Positions 1 to 13,500 of a stretch of DNA of 64,000 nucleotides are shown one piece after another. This DNA comes from Macadamia tetraphylla (Eukaryota; Streptophyta; Magnoliopsida; Proteales; Proteaceae): NCBI GenBank assembly GCA_022985045.1, contig CM040967.1, positions 38,706,990-38,770,989 on the forward strand. Reading direction: 5' to 3'. A program made the translations under genes and the position numbers. Position 1 is the first letter of the stretch; every line of letters starts with the position of its first letter. The notes beneath the pieces are model-generated. The model was given only the letters and a program-made list of their open reading frames with translations, searched no databases and was not told where the DNA came from.

Positions 1-423
1 TCTCATTTTTAAATAAATCATTGTGTTCCACATGGGTCGAAAACGTTGGAGAGAAGCCTCTCTGTATAATTAAATTGACTTTGAAACTTTCAAAGCCTTT
101 TATGACAAATAGAAAAGATTGATTTGTCAAAACATATCACAGAAAAAATAATGTTTTGTCAAAAATGTAATACATTATTAGATTCCTTGACGTGGTCCAC
201 ATATCAACAAAATTGCGCATAAACAAATTTTTTTTTGGTAAATTGCAAGAAACAATACCCATATGTAGCATATTTGGTACTCTGAACTTTTTCCTTGCCT
301 CTGTTTAATAAATTTAAATAAAAATTTATAGGTAAAAAAAATGTAAAATCAATGGGCCCAATTTCTTCTACTCACGGTGAAGGCAGAATCTCTTCATGTA
401 TACAATCTAATTCTTCTTTAATT

Positions 424-548
424 AACAACAATTGTCTAATGCAGTTGGTGAGTTGTAGTGTCAAAAACCATGCTCACTAGGAGGTCTTGAGTTCAAACCT
501 CCTAATTGTTACCTAATTCCCTCCCTACCTATGCAAAGAAAAAAAAAA
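424..548 (+). mobile_element. tRNA-derived SINE with 12-bp target-site duplication
   Basis: A 125-bp insert carries a Pol III A-box-like motif near 445-456 and a B-box-like motif GAGTTCAAACCTCC at 489-502, and ends in a run of A. The 12-base sequence TCTTCTTTAATT occurs on both sides (412-423 and 549-560), as expected of target-primed insertion. The family name is not known to me. Confidence 0.75.
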
Positions 549-560
549 TCTTCTTTAATT

Positions 561-1536
561 GAAATGAAGAAGGGTATTTAGTATCATAAATAATAAAGAA
601 GAATCATGGATTTGAGTCTCCTAGTCTTACCTTAGTGTCTCAAGGCAACCCTCTTCGCCCCCCTCCCCACACTCTGTAATAGCTGTTATAAAATTCCATT
701 GTTTGTTTCTATGCCCAGATATAGGCGGTGTGAAAAGACCACACCGCCTCTACTTAGATGCCTTTATTTGCCCTTATTTTGGCTGTGCACTGGTGCAATT
801 GCCGCTCAAGCAGATAGGGTTCTTTTCCCCCTCTCCCAAAATATCACATTCTCTTTCTCATTCTCTAGTAGCCAGTTATCTATAAGATAAGTGGACCAAA
901 AAGAAAAAAAAAATTGGGGAAAAACACAAGGCAATGAGGGGGTGCAAATGGGCATTAATAGGGGTGGGGGCACCAGTTAGTGTTCTTTAGTCCCTAAAAA
1001 TATATAGAGAAAAAATCCCCTGTCAGCCTTGCACACGCAATGCAAAAAGATCCCTATGTCCTCCCTGTTGCATGTTGAAGATGCTCTTGTGCACCTCCTC
1101 ACTAGTGTTGCTTGCTCCAGACCGGCAGGGTTCTTCTATCCAATAATATAATATATATTTTCTTAAGACGGACTTTTTATATTTAAAATTTCTTTTTTAA
1201 ACATAAATATAAAATAAATTTTCTGGACTAAAGCTTTATTTTAAAATAAAAGAATCTGATTGGTCCTTTAACACTTGGGGTCTACCGTCCCTGTAATGGT
1301 TTTCTTTCTTTGTTTTGGGGGTATGGTTTAAGATCCATTGTAATGTAATGTTGACCGTTTAGATGTCTACTTCCGGGAAGGAAGAAGGAGAGCACTTCGC
1401 TCCTAAGCTTCTCCCTGTGTAGTTTGGACCTTCTTTGTTGTCGATAATAGATTAATAGTCATTGGCTCGTCGTCACTGTCATCATAGTTGAGAGAGAGAG
1501 AGAGGGAGGGAGAGGGAACCAGGATTTCGTGGTTGT
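561..1536 (+). promoter_or_regulatory. Upstream region and 5' UTR of the EamA transporter gene
   Basis: The stretch before the start codon has no coding signal. It holds an AT-rich block (1140-1250) and a short GA microsatellite at about 1491-1515 in the probable 5' UTR. The promoter should lie here by position, but I cannot point to a convincing TATA box or transcription start. Confidence 0.35.
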
Positions 1537-4500
1537 ATGGCATCGGTGGAAATGAACGAAGGAGGAGAACATGTGGTCGAACTTGTAGCAAACGACGGTG
1601 TGGCTGAAGGATCTCCGGAAATAACTCCTCTGTTGGGGCCTGCGCAGAAGCCTAAGATCAATATCTTCTCTGTGTCTTATGTTAGGAAAACGCCCAGGGT
1701 AAATCAATTTCTCTTCACTAGTCGTTTCCTTTTCTACTTCGGTTTCTGTTTCTTTTCCTTTCTTCCTCCAAGAATTGGTTGTTTTGTTCGACTAGTTTTC
1801 TCCTATTCATTATTTTTGTCTTTTAAACTTAAATTGTGATCATAAAGATTTGGATTTGTATGTAATTGTGTGGAATACAAACAGTTTTTGATTTCGTCTA
1901 CCCGGAGACTTCGGATTGGGAGCTTGTCTGCAACAATTTAAGCTTCCTTTCCCAGTTTGGGAATTTGAAATTTTTTATATTTTACTTTTGGTCCTCTGGA
2001 CCCGCAGGTAGAAATTTCTGCAATGAATGGGGGTTTCTGTTGGTTCTTGTTTGATTTTGGTATTTGTTTGTGGCAAAATCAAGATATTGTATTCAATGTG
2101 GGATGCGGTTGGCATGCTTTGTTGCCTTGTGATTGCCAGTTTTATGTTAAATTTAGATGTAAGACAAAATTTGGAATCTCATGTGGTTTGTACGTTCTCT
2201 GTTTGCAGGAACAAGTGACAAAGATAGCTGAAGCAGAGATCTCATCATTCATTCAGGTTGTTTTGTGGATATGGAGTGGATCTAAGTACTCCGGTTTACT
2301 GTGCATGGCCATATCATCTGTCATCTACTTTATCATGGAAATTTTGTCAGATATTTTCCCAGGTTAACAATTTTCCTCTTGTATCTCTTTATTCTCTGGT
2401 AACCTGTGGACTGTGAATCAAATGATTACTTATGATATGAAGAGTTTCTGGAAATTCATTATGGAAACCATGGGTTATAGCAGTCGTTAGCTAATGCCTG
2501 TTTCATAACCGATCAGTAAGTAATGGTCATGAAAACACTTCTTATATGCAATATAAGTTTTCCTTCTAATTGAGTGGAAAGATGGGTTTGGGATTAGCAA
2601 CTAACTTACTATTCACTATGACTAATTCTTTCCTTAAAGAGCTTGCATTGACAGCATGCCAAGTGCTGAGTGCTGATCATTTACATATGTAAGTAAATTG
2701 ATATTTGTTTAGATGGTCCATTATACAAAAAATTTAGTTATACTTCCTCTAAGAAACCATATACTGAGAAAATTGGAAAAAGGATTCAATGTCCATCTTA
2801 TAAATACATGGGGGGCTCACTTTTTTCTGAATTTTGATTCTGGTGCAAGATAATTTATATAAGGGTAATTTACAGAGCCACCCCTTAAAGAATGCCACAA
2901 TTATAAGATCACTCCCTCTGTTTCACCATATTAGACTTAGACCCCCTACCGTTAGTCACTATTAGGGAATGTACCTTATATGCTGACGTCAACTACTATA
3001 TTTTATTTTAAATACCAAAATACCCTTAAAAAGTTACTATTTCTTTCTCCCAAATCTACCGATTTGGACCACCGACGATCGTTCAGATTATCGAGATTAC
3101 AGCGGTAGTGGCATTGGTGATGGATGACGACAGCGACCCCTCTGACCAGTTTCAGTTCGTTGAATTTCAATTTCAAATTGGCAAGGAGAAAAAGAAACAA
3201 AATTTGATGAGTATGGGTAAAAAATTGAGGGAGCCGAACCCAGATTACGAACAGGGCAAACATAGTCATATCAGCAGGATCAATGTCTGTGATATAAACA
3301 AGGATCGATTAGCTTGCATGAAGTGACAGACCTTAGAATCACCGAGATTATTGAACAATTCCTCCGGCTGAAGCTCATGTTCCATTTTTAGAGTCTATAT
3401 CGGCGAATCCGACGCCATGAGCTTGAGGCGCGACCACCTCCCTCATGCACTGCCTCCATCGGAGGAGCGCCACATCACCCTCCTCCCGAACAGCCCCACC
3501 AGAGGAAGAACCCTATAACATTATCCCCGTGCATAACCTCCTCCTTGACCACCATTCCCTCTGCTACCCAAAAGTCTGCGTCGCCGCCGCTACACTCTGC
3601 ACCGTGGGAGATCTCCGCAAACCCCCCTTTGTCATATGGCATGATGGCATGGATCTTCTAGACTAGCTTGGTGCTTTCTTCGGCTTCCAACGCGACAATG
3701 TTCGAAACCAGAGAGAGCACCTGGTCCTTCACCTGGCCAACGCCTAGATGCACCTCGGACACCCTCCGGACAACATTGACTCCCTTGAACCCAATGTTCT
3801 CCGCAGCTTTCATCGCAAGCTTCTCAAGAACTATACCTTCTGGTGTTCTTACCTTGGCCACAAGTCAAACGTTTGGATCTCCGATCACTGCGAGCCCTCC
3901 GCTTCTAATCGCCGCCATGAGCTCCTCCATATATCCTTGTACTTCCTCCTCATCTGGGGCAAAGTTGCGAATCTCCGATTTGTCCCAGAATGCATCTCCT
4001 ACATCTTCCATCACATGGCCTTGGATCTCAATCGCATCCTCGAAGACTTCATCGACGAGAACATGGGTAGACCTGTTATCCCTTCTATTTCAGGCGAAGA
4101 CGCTTTCTTAAACCGTGCTGCCACCCCTATCTACAATGTTATTCATGCCGAGGTCGACAATAGTCGGAATGGCACCGCCCCTCACTTCAATTGGAGAAAT
4201 TATTATGACATTAATGAGTTCTTCTAGAGCCGCTGCTGCTTCAAATGAATCAAGTAGCCGATCGATGTTGGCCGCAATTTCTCTGTGACTAAGGCTTAGG
4301 GTAACGTGAGTTAATGACAAGGGTATAACGGTCATTTTAACTCTTTATTTAACAGTAACTGACAGGAGGGGGTTTGAGTCTAATTTGGTGACATAGAGGG
4401 GGTGTTCTTATAATTGTGGCATTCTCTAGGGGGTTGCGCTATAAATTACCCTTTATATCTTGGAGCTTATGAAGAATTAGTGTGTTAGTTGGCACTTATG

Positions 4501-7500
4501 ACTCGTTTGTGATTCAGTCTCTGTTCAACTACTATCTCCCAGTATAAGTACTTTATAAAGATGACAAACTGTATAGAACAAATTCAGATATATTTCTCAT
4601 TGGAACAGGGAGTGAGGAAAAGATACCACTTCATTGGGCAATTGTTTGCAAAAAAAAAAAATGAGGGAAGGGGTTAGGCTTCAGAACGGTCGGGTCAACA
4701 AACTTTGCACTTCAGAGGAATGGTTTTGGTAATTCCCTTAAGTTTGTCGCAATCTCTAATTGCAAGTCAAAATGAGTTAGACTCAGATGGACCAAACTCT
4801 AACATCTCAGTGTCCTTATATATATGTCCAATTTACGTTCTTTATTAGTTATGAGACTGGGAAGGTAATAGGATCTGATTATTTATTCCACATCCCCGCC
4901 CCTCCCCCCCCCCCCAACAAAAAAAAATTCCGGGGAATGCTTGTGTTAGGGGGATAAGGCTCGCAGTGAGTGTTTTATTTTTTTTTCCTCCAAAACCTTT
5001 TACATGTCTACCTCTGAGTATTCTCCTGTCCTTTCATGTTGGTACCTCTTCGGTCATTCTTTGAACAATTTGTCCCTAGAGGTTTACGAGGTTGAATCAA
5101 ATGAGTTAGTTCATCTTATTTCTTGCCTAAAGATGCATTATCACAGGGTGTGGATTCTTGAGCTAAATGGCTGTTTCTTATCTAGATATGTTTTGGATGA
5201 TCTCATCTTGGATCCCTTGCATGATTTCTTTTTATTTTCTCATTTTGAAAAATAACAATTTATTAAGGGAATGGAAAAGGAAGAGTACAACCTATCTAAT
5301 ATGAAAGATAGCACAAATAGCAGCTACATCATGAAAAAATCCATAAACTCCCCAACATACATAGCTGATAATGGTTTTTTGAAGCGACAAAGAAAGGAAG
5401 AGATACAAAACGATATAAAGAGGGGAGAAAAAGATGCAGAGTGTGCAAAATTTTGCTTGCTCATCAGCTAAGGTATTGGTTAATCTGGGCCTGCAAGTCA
5501 ATGCGATTGGATATTCCTAAACCTACTCTACTCCCATCATAGGTCTCCCTCCATTACTAGATAGCTGGAATGATGTGATAGAACCAATATGCTTCCTCCT
5601 TTGTGTTCACTCTTCCTTTTTCAATGTTTTGGAATTCTGCTATTACTTCAGATTCAGACTTTGAGTTGGGGAACTGCCCATAAGAAAAATAAATGCTTAT
5701 TCACCCCCCAAAAAAATAATAATAATTAGAGTTGTTTCACAAGGTTGACATTCTTATGTCTAGAGTGGGAAGAGTCTATTCTTGTTTGTTTATTGAGTGC
5801 AAAGTTGTAGAGAAGATTAGGAACCCTCCTTTGGCTGGTTAGGAGTGCTTTGGACAATTGAGATTTGAATTTATACAATTGTTTACATGTGTATCCATGA
5901 CATCTTATGTAACTTAATGTAGAACTAGAATCACAAGTGATCCTAATCCCAGACATGATTTGAAATTCTGGCTGAATAGAGAAGATGTCCTTTAATAGGC
6001 TTGGTTCTATCTCTCAAACACTCTCTCACAACAAACAAGTAAAAGAAAAATAAGAAAAGAAAGAGAATTCGATGGAGGGTTGAGAAGGGTAAGAGTAAAT
6101 TAGTGAATGTGCATCTCATTCTTAGGTTTAGGTATCTCACCTAGCTGCATCCCACAGCACAACAGCATAAGCCATCTTTTTTTGTTTAACTTAAATAGTT
6201 AAATCTATCTTCTCATAATAATTGATGGGCTTTAAATAGCCTTAAATTGCTTGGACACAAAGACATAATAAAAAAGGAAACTAATGCTGTAAATAAAACC
6301 TTCTAAATTCACTTCTAGCTTGCTAACCAAATAAGAGTAAATTAGAAACTCACCACTAATGATAAAAAGGAAACTAAGCTAAGTTACAAAATAGAAACTT
6401 CTTTGACTAATAAAATAGGAAACTAACTAGCTCACTAAGAAAATAGAAACTAACTAAAGTTAACTAAAAAGGAAACTAAAAATAGAAGATTTTGAAACAA
6501 AGTACTGTTTACATGAACAGTACCCGTGTACTGTTCACGTAAACAGTGTCTTCTGACGTGTTACTGTTCGTGTGAACAGTGTTTTCTGGCTCTTGTTTTT
6601 CTTTTCATCTTCAAGCTTTGATCTACATCATAACTACTTGCTGATACTCTGACCAATACCTAACCATCGTCCTTGACCCAAATTAGTATCATTGGTTTAG
6701 GTTGGGTTTGCATTTTGCGATGTATCAGATTTCCTTTTCTTTCTCTTTTGGTAAAGAAATTTTGTTGAGTTGGAAATTATGTACATGAGTTTTATAGGTC
6801 AAGAATGATACCTGGTTTATGTAGACAGAAATTCTTGTCCCTTTCTCAGGAAGCTAGGCTAGATTTTATATTGATCAAGTATGGTTTTGATTATTACATA
6901 TGTAATACCATTATCTTAATAGTTGTCTTTTTCCTTTCTGATGCTTCATTTGAACAAGATATTGCTATACCACTGATTGATTATTTTTCTTATTTTTGTT
7001 TACAGTTCGATCAGTTCCTTTGTTTCAAATTATATTTACAAGATGTACAATTATCTTGATCTCATCATTTGTGTGGTTGAGAAGGACCGGATTACCTATA
7101 TTTGGACAATCTCATGTGAGGAAGCTTTTGTCTTTGAGAGCCTTATTGGGATTTCTCTCATTGTTGAGTTTTGTATATAGGTAAGTGGCACTGTATTTCT
7201 TGTTTTGTTTTATCTAAATTGGCTTATTTGTTAAAGGATGTTTTTTCTAAGAAGGAAGGGGTTCCATTATGGTGTCTCTATAATGAGATCACCTGAGGAT
7301 TGGCTGATTCAACTCGATCTGGATGCAATTTCTGAGAACTATTCTTTCTCTGACTTGTTAACGCATATTCTATTATCTTATTTTATATATAATGAATAAA
7401 ATTTGAAAGGCCCTCGCAAATCTGCTAAGTATTTTAGTGGCCCTATAGAATTGAGAAAGATTATCATGTACCATTTGTGGTTTTCTAATAAACTATTTAA

Positions 7501-10500
7501 CAAAGGGATACCTATATTTCATTTATGAGTTAGAATATGTGGATGAGGGAAGAACAATGAGATGAGAGATGAAAAAGAAGATGGAGAAGTAGAAGAGGGA
7601 GAAAGAGAGAAATCAATGGTATGGTGGAATAGTGTGTTGTGAGTAAAATCTCACTAACACCTATATATTACTTCACTAACATATTTACAAGTAATTACAC
7701 ATACCTCCCTAAGGAGGGAAAAAGGGAAAATGTAAAAACATAACATGACAACTTACTAAATTACCCTTAGAGCAACATAACTAATATCTCTAACACTCCC
7801 CCCTCAAGCTGGAAAATAAATATCATACATTCCCAGCTTGGACAACATAGACCTAAACTGATGATGAAGAAGACCCTTTGTGAAGATATCAGCCATCTGA
7901 TCTTTAGTCCTAAAAAAATGTGTACATATGTAACCAAAGTCAATCTTCTCTTTAATGAAGTATCTGTCCACCTCTATGTGTTTTGTTCTGTCATGTTGCA
8001 CAGGGTTGTGGGCTATACTTATGGCAGCCTTGTTGTCACAGTAAAGCCTTATAGGTGCCTCAGTATCAATTCCCAACTCTTGGACCAGTTTTCTTAACCA
8101 GAGGAGCTCACACTCCATGGGCCATAGCTCTAAATTATGCCTCTGCACTAGACCGAGCCACCACAGGTTGTTTTTTGCTCCGCCATGTGACTAGGTTGCC
8201 CTACAAATGTACAATAGATAGCCTGATGTAGATCTCCTGTCAAATGCTGAGTCAGCCCAATCTGCATCAGTGAAGCCTTCTATCTTCATGTGGTTATGCT
8301 TGGCAAAAAGTAGTCCTTTTCCTGGAGAGGACTTCGAGTACCGGAGAATGCAATAAACCACATCCATGTGCCCACTCTTGGGAGCATGCATAAACTGACT
8401 CACCACCCCCACTGCATAAGTAATGTCTGGACGAGTCAGAGACAAATAGATAAGCTTCCCAACTAGCCTTTGATATTTCCCTGCATCAACAAGAGAAGGG
8501 CCAACATCTTCCTCCAACTTATAATTCTGCTTAATAGGAGAATCTGTAGGTTTGCAGCCTAACATTCCCGTCTCTTTCAATAGGTCTAGGATAAACTTCC
8601 TTTGGCATATAGGTATGCCTTTATTGGATCTAGACACTTCAATCCCTAGGAAGTACTTTAAGGGTCCTAGATCTTTGATTTCAAATTGTTGGGCTAAGTA
8701 GTTCTTCAGCTTGGCTATCTCATCCCTGTCAGCATCAGTTACCACTTACCACAATGTCATCAACATAGACAATCAGGGCTGTAGTGGTGCCATTACCACG
8801 CTTAGTCATAGTTGTCACGGCGTCAAATCGATCCAAGGTGGTGGAGTAGTGGCTAATCGATTTGGCGATGAATCGTCCTTTATGGCGTTGCCATGGCGGT
8901 CAAATCGCCCACGTGTCATTTTTTTCCCCCATTTTTTAAAGTTATTTAGTATGCTACTTTTTTATTTTCCCTATTTTCTAAAGTTATTTAGCATGCTACA
9001 AGCCTACAATATATACCCTATAACTTATAAAACCAACATTAAGCAACATTAACATTAAGTATACATGTTGTAAAGATATAAACACTTTATAAAACAGAGT
9101 ATATAAGATTATTAGTTAACCAATAATACACTTTATAAAACAGAGTATATAAGATTATTAGTTAACCAATAATACACTTTATAAAATAGAGTATATAAGA
9201 TTATTAGTTAACCAATAACATTAACTAATTCTATATTTCTATATAAGCTGTTATGAAACATAAGAAGAGAAGAAGGAACAGAGAAGGAGAAAGAGAAGCA
9301 GAGAAGAAGAAGAATCAGAAGCAGAAGACGAAGAAGGAGGAGAGAAGGAGAGAAGAACAGAAGAAGGAACAGAGAAGGAGAAGAACTGAAGCAGAAGAAG
9401 GAGAAAGAGAAATAGAGAAGAAGAAGAATCAGAAGCAGAAGACGAAGGAGGAGCAAAGGAAAGAAGAAGAGAAGAAGAAACAGAGAAGGAGAAGACCTAA
9501 AGAAGAAGAAGGAGAAAGATAATCAGAAAAGAAGAATCAGAAGTAGAAGACGAAGAAGGAGAGAAGAAGAGAAGAAGAGAAGAAGTGACAGAGAAGGAGA
9601 AGAACTGAAGCAGAAGGAGAAAGAGAAGCAGAGAAGAAGAAGAATAAGAAGCAGAAGACGAAGGAGGAGAGAAGGGGAGAAGAAGAGAAGAGAACTAGAC
9701 GTGGTAGAGGAGGAGAGAAGGACTGAAGAAGAAGAAGAAGAATAAGAAGCAGAGTGAAGATGAAGAAGATGAAGAAGGAGAAGGAGAAAGACGTCGTAGG
9801 CCCTTACCTTACTCTTGATGCCAGAGAAGGAGAAGGACGTCACTCGCAGGCTCGAGGCTTTGAGGGTTCAAGGGTTCAAAGAATCTATTTGAGAAATTGA
9901 GACAACTAGTCGACTGGTCGTCAAGGGTTTTGTTCTCTTTAGTCTTTTCTATTTCACCTGCCAATAAAAATATAAGAAAGAGAATATTCAATATTGTTAA
10001 CAAGTTAAAAAAAAACAACCAATACAAAAAAGCAATCACCGAGTATATCAGGCATGCAATGGCATCCATGGCGCTGCTATGGCGATGCCTATACGACTAT
10101 GGCGACCGCCATTTGTAACTCCCATAAATCGTAGCATTGCCATGCCCTGATATTTCCGCTAAGACACCAAATCGCCGCCTAGGCGATGCCATGACAACTA
10201 TGCGCTTAGTGACTAGAGTGGTCAGCCTGACTTTGGGAATAGCCATTCTTCAGAATGGCTTATCTGAACCTTTCAAACCCGGCCTTTGGAGATTGTTTAA
10301 GACCATACAAAGCCTTCTTGAGAAGACACTTTTCTTGCAGCTGAAGGGAACTTAAAGCTAGGAGGAGTTTGCATACACATCTTCTTCTAAGTCGCCATGT
10401 AGGAAGGCATTCTTCACATCCAATTGATAAAATGGCTAATTCTTATTCGCTGCTAGAGACAAAAGGACCTTTATGGTGTTATGCTTAGCTATATGATCAG

Positions 10501-13500
10501 ATGTCTCCTGATAGTCAATCTCATACACTTGATTATACCCTTTTGCCACCAGCCTTGCCTTGTACCTCTCCATAGTACCATCTGACTAGTACTTGATTGT
10601 GTAGACCCACCTGCATCCAACTGAAGTTCTCCCCTTTGGAAGGTCAACCAATTTCCAGGTATAATTTTTTCTCGAGGGTCATCATTTCCTCAGTCATGGC
10701 TTGCTTCCACTTAGGGTCAGACATAGCTTTAGAAATATTTTTGGGAATAGAAACAGATAAGAGAGCAATAGTAAATACAACACCTGTAGGGAGAGAGTCA
10801 TAAGAAACAAACTGAGCTATAGGATTAGTACAAGCTCTCTTTCCCTTCCTAATAACATTAGGAAAATCTAACTCTGATGGGGAAGGAAGGATGTTACCTA
10901 ACTGAGGAGGGTGGATCTCAGAAGTTGGATTCAAAGAGGACTCTTAGCAGGTCTTCTTGTTCCTCCTTGTGAACACAATGGTCACCTTTTCATTACCTGA
11001 ACCTCAGTCACCTCTTGAATGATCTCCAACATCAATAATATCCACCTCTTTGTGTTTCCCAATGTCAAGCATAAAAGGAGAGATAGGCAATAGGAAAAGG
11101 AAAGGGATGTCATCGGTAGTCTTTTCACTCCCATTATTCTCCCCTGAAAAGGATGCTGATGAGGTGCAAAAAAATGAGCAGACTCAAGGAGAGTGACATC
11201 CTTGGAGAGAAGCCTTCGTCTGGAAGGGGGATAGTAGCACTTGTAACCCTTGGTAGTGGAAGAATAGCCAAGAAAGATACATTTAAGAGCCTTGGGGTCC
11301 AGTTTAGTCTGAGAAGACACATGTTACTCTTATGCTTCATCAGAACAGTCCAAGTAGCACGGGAAAGATCATCAACAAGTGAAACAAAGTAGCAAAAACC
11401 AAGAAAAGAAGTAGTAAAAGGCCCCCAAAAATCAGAATGCACAACATAAAAAGGAACAGTAGATCTATTACCAGGATAAGGATAAGAAGACCGACAATAT
11501 TTGGCCAAAATACATAGTTCACAATGAAAGACATGAGAACTAGGAAAAGAAATAAATAAATGAGGTAATTGTTTCCTTATAATAACAAAAGAGGGATGTC
11601 CTAAACGTTGGTGCCACAACATCACAGATTCCACAGAACTACTATCAGTACGTCCACACACATAGGACTGAGCTGTAGCCAAAAAAGGTGATTGAGGTTC
11701 AAGTAGGTAGAGCCCTTTCTTCTCACGTCCACTGCCAATAATCCTCTTCGTCACCAAATCCTGAAAGAGACAATGAGAAGGACAAAAAGTGACACAACAG
11801 TTTAGGGATTTTGTTAGGTGACTCACATATAAGAGATTAGTGGCAAGGTTAGGAACATGAAGAACAGAATCAAGTGAAATGGAATATGTAATAGGAATGC
11901 TACCTTTACTAGAAATGGAGGAAAGAGAGCCATAGGCAACCCTGAGCTTATCCCTATTGGAACAAATAGAGTACGTATCATAATAATGGGATGTACCAGT
12001 CATGATCCGTAGCACCAGAATCAATAACCCAGGATGGAGCTGTGGAAAGAGCAGATGAGGAAACTTGAAGGCTGAAGCTAAGGAATTTGGTGCTAGAAGT
12101 AAAGAAGATGATGAGCCTCCCAGTTGTGACATGACCCTGCGGAATGCTACAATATCCTCCCTAGTTAGGGAATTATGCTCTGTCTGTGTGCTAAGAGCAG
12201 GCCCTGTAGTAGCAGGCCCAACCTAACACTGTGGGCGCTAGCTCCCCTGCTACGTACACCACGAGCACCACTAGAACCATCACACATGGCAGGAGGACGA
12301 CCATGAAGAACCTAGCATCTCGCTTTGGTGTGCCCAGACTTCCCACAATGATCACATCGTCTGTCATCTCCACGAGGTGGGCCTTTACCTCGGCCACCAC
12401 CATGCCAATCTTTATAAGAGCTAGTAGTAAGAGCTGACTCTGTAGATAGCTACACACTTCATCAAGGGATGGAAGAGGAGACCGGACCAAGATTTGTATC
12501 TAGATTGGCTCATACTCGGGATTCAACCCACCAAGCAAGATAAGAACATGTTTCTTTTCAAGTGTTCGATAAACCTTAGCTTCATCCTCAGGATTGGACA
12601 GTTGGAGGTCCCTATAGTGATATACTCTTCCTAGAGACTAATGACAGTGTTGTAGTACTCATAAATGGTCCTATCACCTTGCTTCATGCCATTGACCTTT
12701 TGGAGTAGTTGATAAACTTTGGCCAAGTCACCCACACGGTCAAAAGTTTTAGGAACACAGTCCCAAATATCCTTGGTAGTCTCTTTCCTCATAAATCTTC
12801 TTCCAATCTCAGGTTTCATAGAAAAATCAACCATGTTATGACAGTGAAGTTTTTAGTCTCCCATTTTGGATATGTCTGTCATCTGGGTTAGGAGCCTTAA
12901 TAGTACCTATAACATATCCAAGCTTTCCCCTACTCTGTAATGAAAGCTTCACTGAATGAGCCCAATCCAAGTAATTAGTGTTGTCCAACTTCAAAATAAA
13001 AATCTGAGTATGTGGGTTATCAAAAACCATAGAGGTAGGATGAGTAGAACCACTTGATGAACTGGTTGAAATGTCTTCAAAGAGGGCCCCAAGTCCACTA
13101 TGATAGTATGATCAGACATATTGTAGAAAAAAAGTCATACACAAGGTGGGGAGTACACACTCTACCCAACTTTGCCTCCACAGGTACTCAGAGATAAACC
13201 CAACAAGAGGTAAACACACAATACCAAAGCAAAACCTGATCAAGGAACACTTTAGGGCAAGAAAGTTAAAACATAATACTTCAAGAGTCCCAACGGTACA
13301 TCTCAAAAGCCAACGTGGTTAGAATCCATCACAAAATGGACTGTGGAAGCAAAAAAAGAAGAAAAACAGGGGAGGCGGTACCTTCCAACCTGCGTAAAAA
13401 TGAGCTATGAGCTCACCACTCAATCCCCCTATGGCCGAGTGCTTAGAGGCTTGGTAGGGAGGCCTTGGGTGATCCAAATGGTGTATACCTCACCTCCAAA

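Larger units (their letters stand above)
8807..10202. mobile_element. hAT-like non-autonomous element, copy 1, nested in copia RT
   Basis: The ends are CATAGTTGTCA and TGACAACTATG (11-bp inverted repeat), flanked on both sides by CGCTTAGT (8799-8806 and 10203-10210), a perfect 8-base duplication typical of hAT. The subterminal regions carry GCCGCCTAGGCGATG-like words. Inside are a 3-copy tandem repeat (about 9081-9217) and a long purine-rich tract (about 9253-9800) made of AGAAGA-like words. There is no transposase. The long open frames in the purine tract are products of base composition. Confidence 0.9.

Noticed and set aside
2209..2255. Ending exon 2 of the EamA gene at CAG before GTTGTT (2255)
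   Set aside because: The longer exon to 2362 encodes a family-like helix (SGLLCMAISSVIYFIMEIL after one difference) and gives matching phase with exon 3.
9253..9843. Several 80-106-codon frames rich in K/E/R or L/S
   Set aside because: They come from the purine-only tract of the hAT-like element; every frame is low complexity.
11134..12132. Longest open frame of the window (332 codons, minus) as a host gene
   Set aside because: It carries integrase motifs (WHQRLGHPS, CELCILAK) and lies between copia protease and RT; it is retrotransposon sequence.
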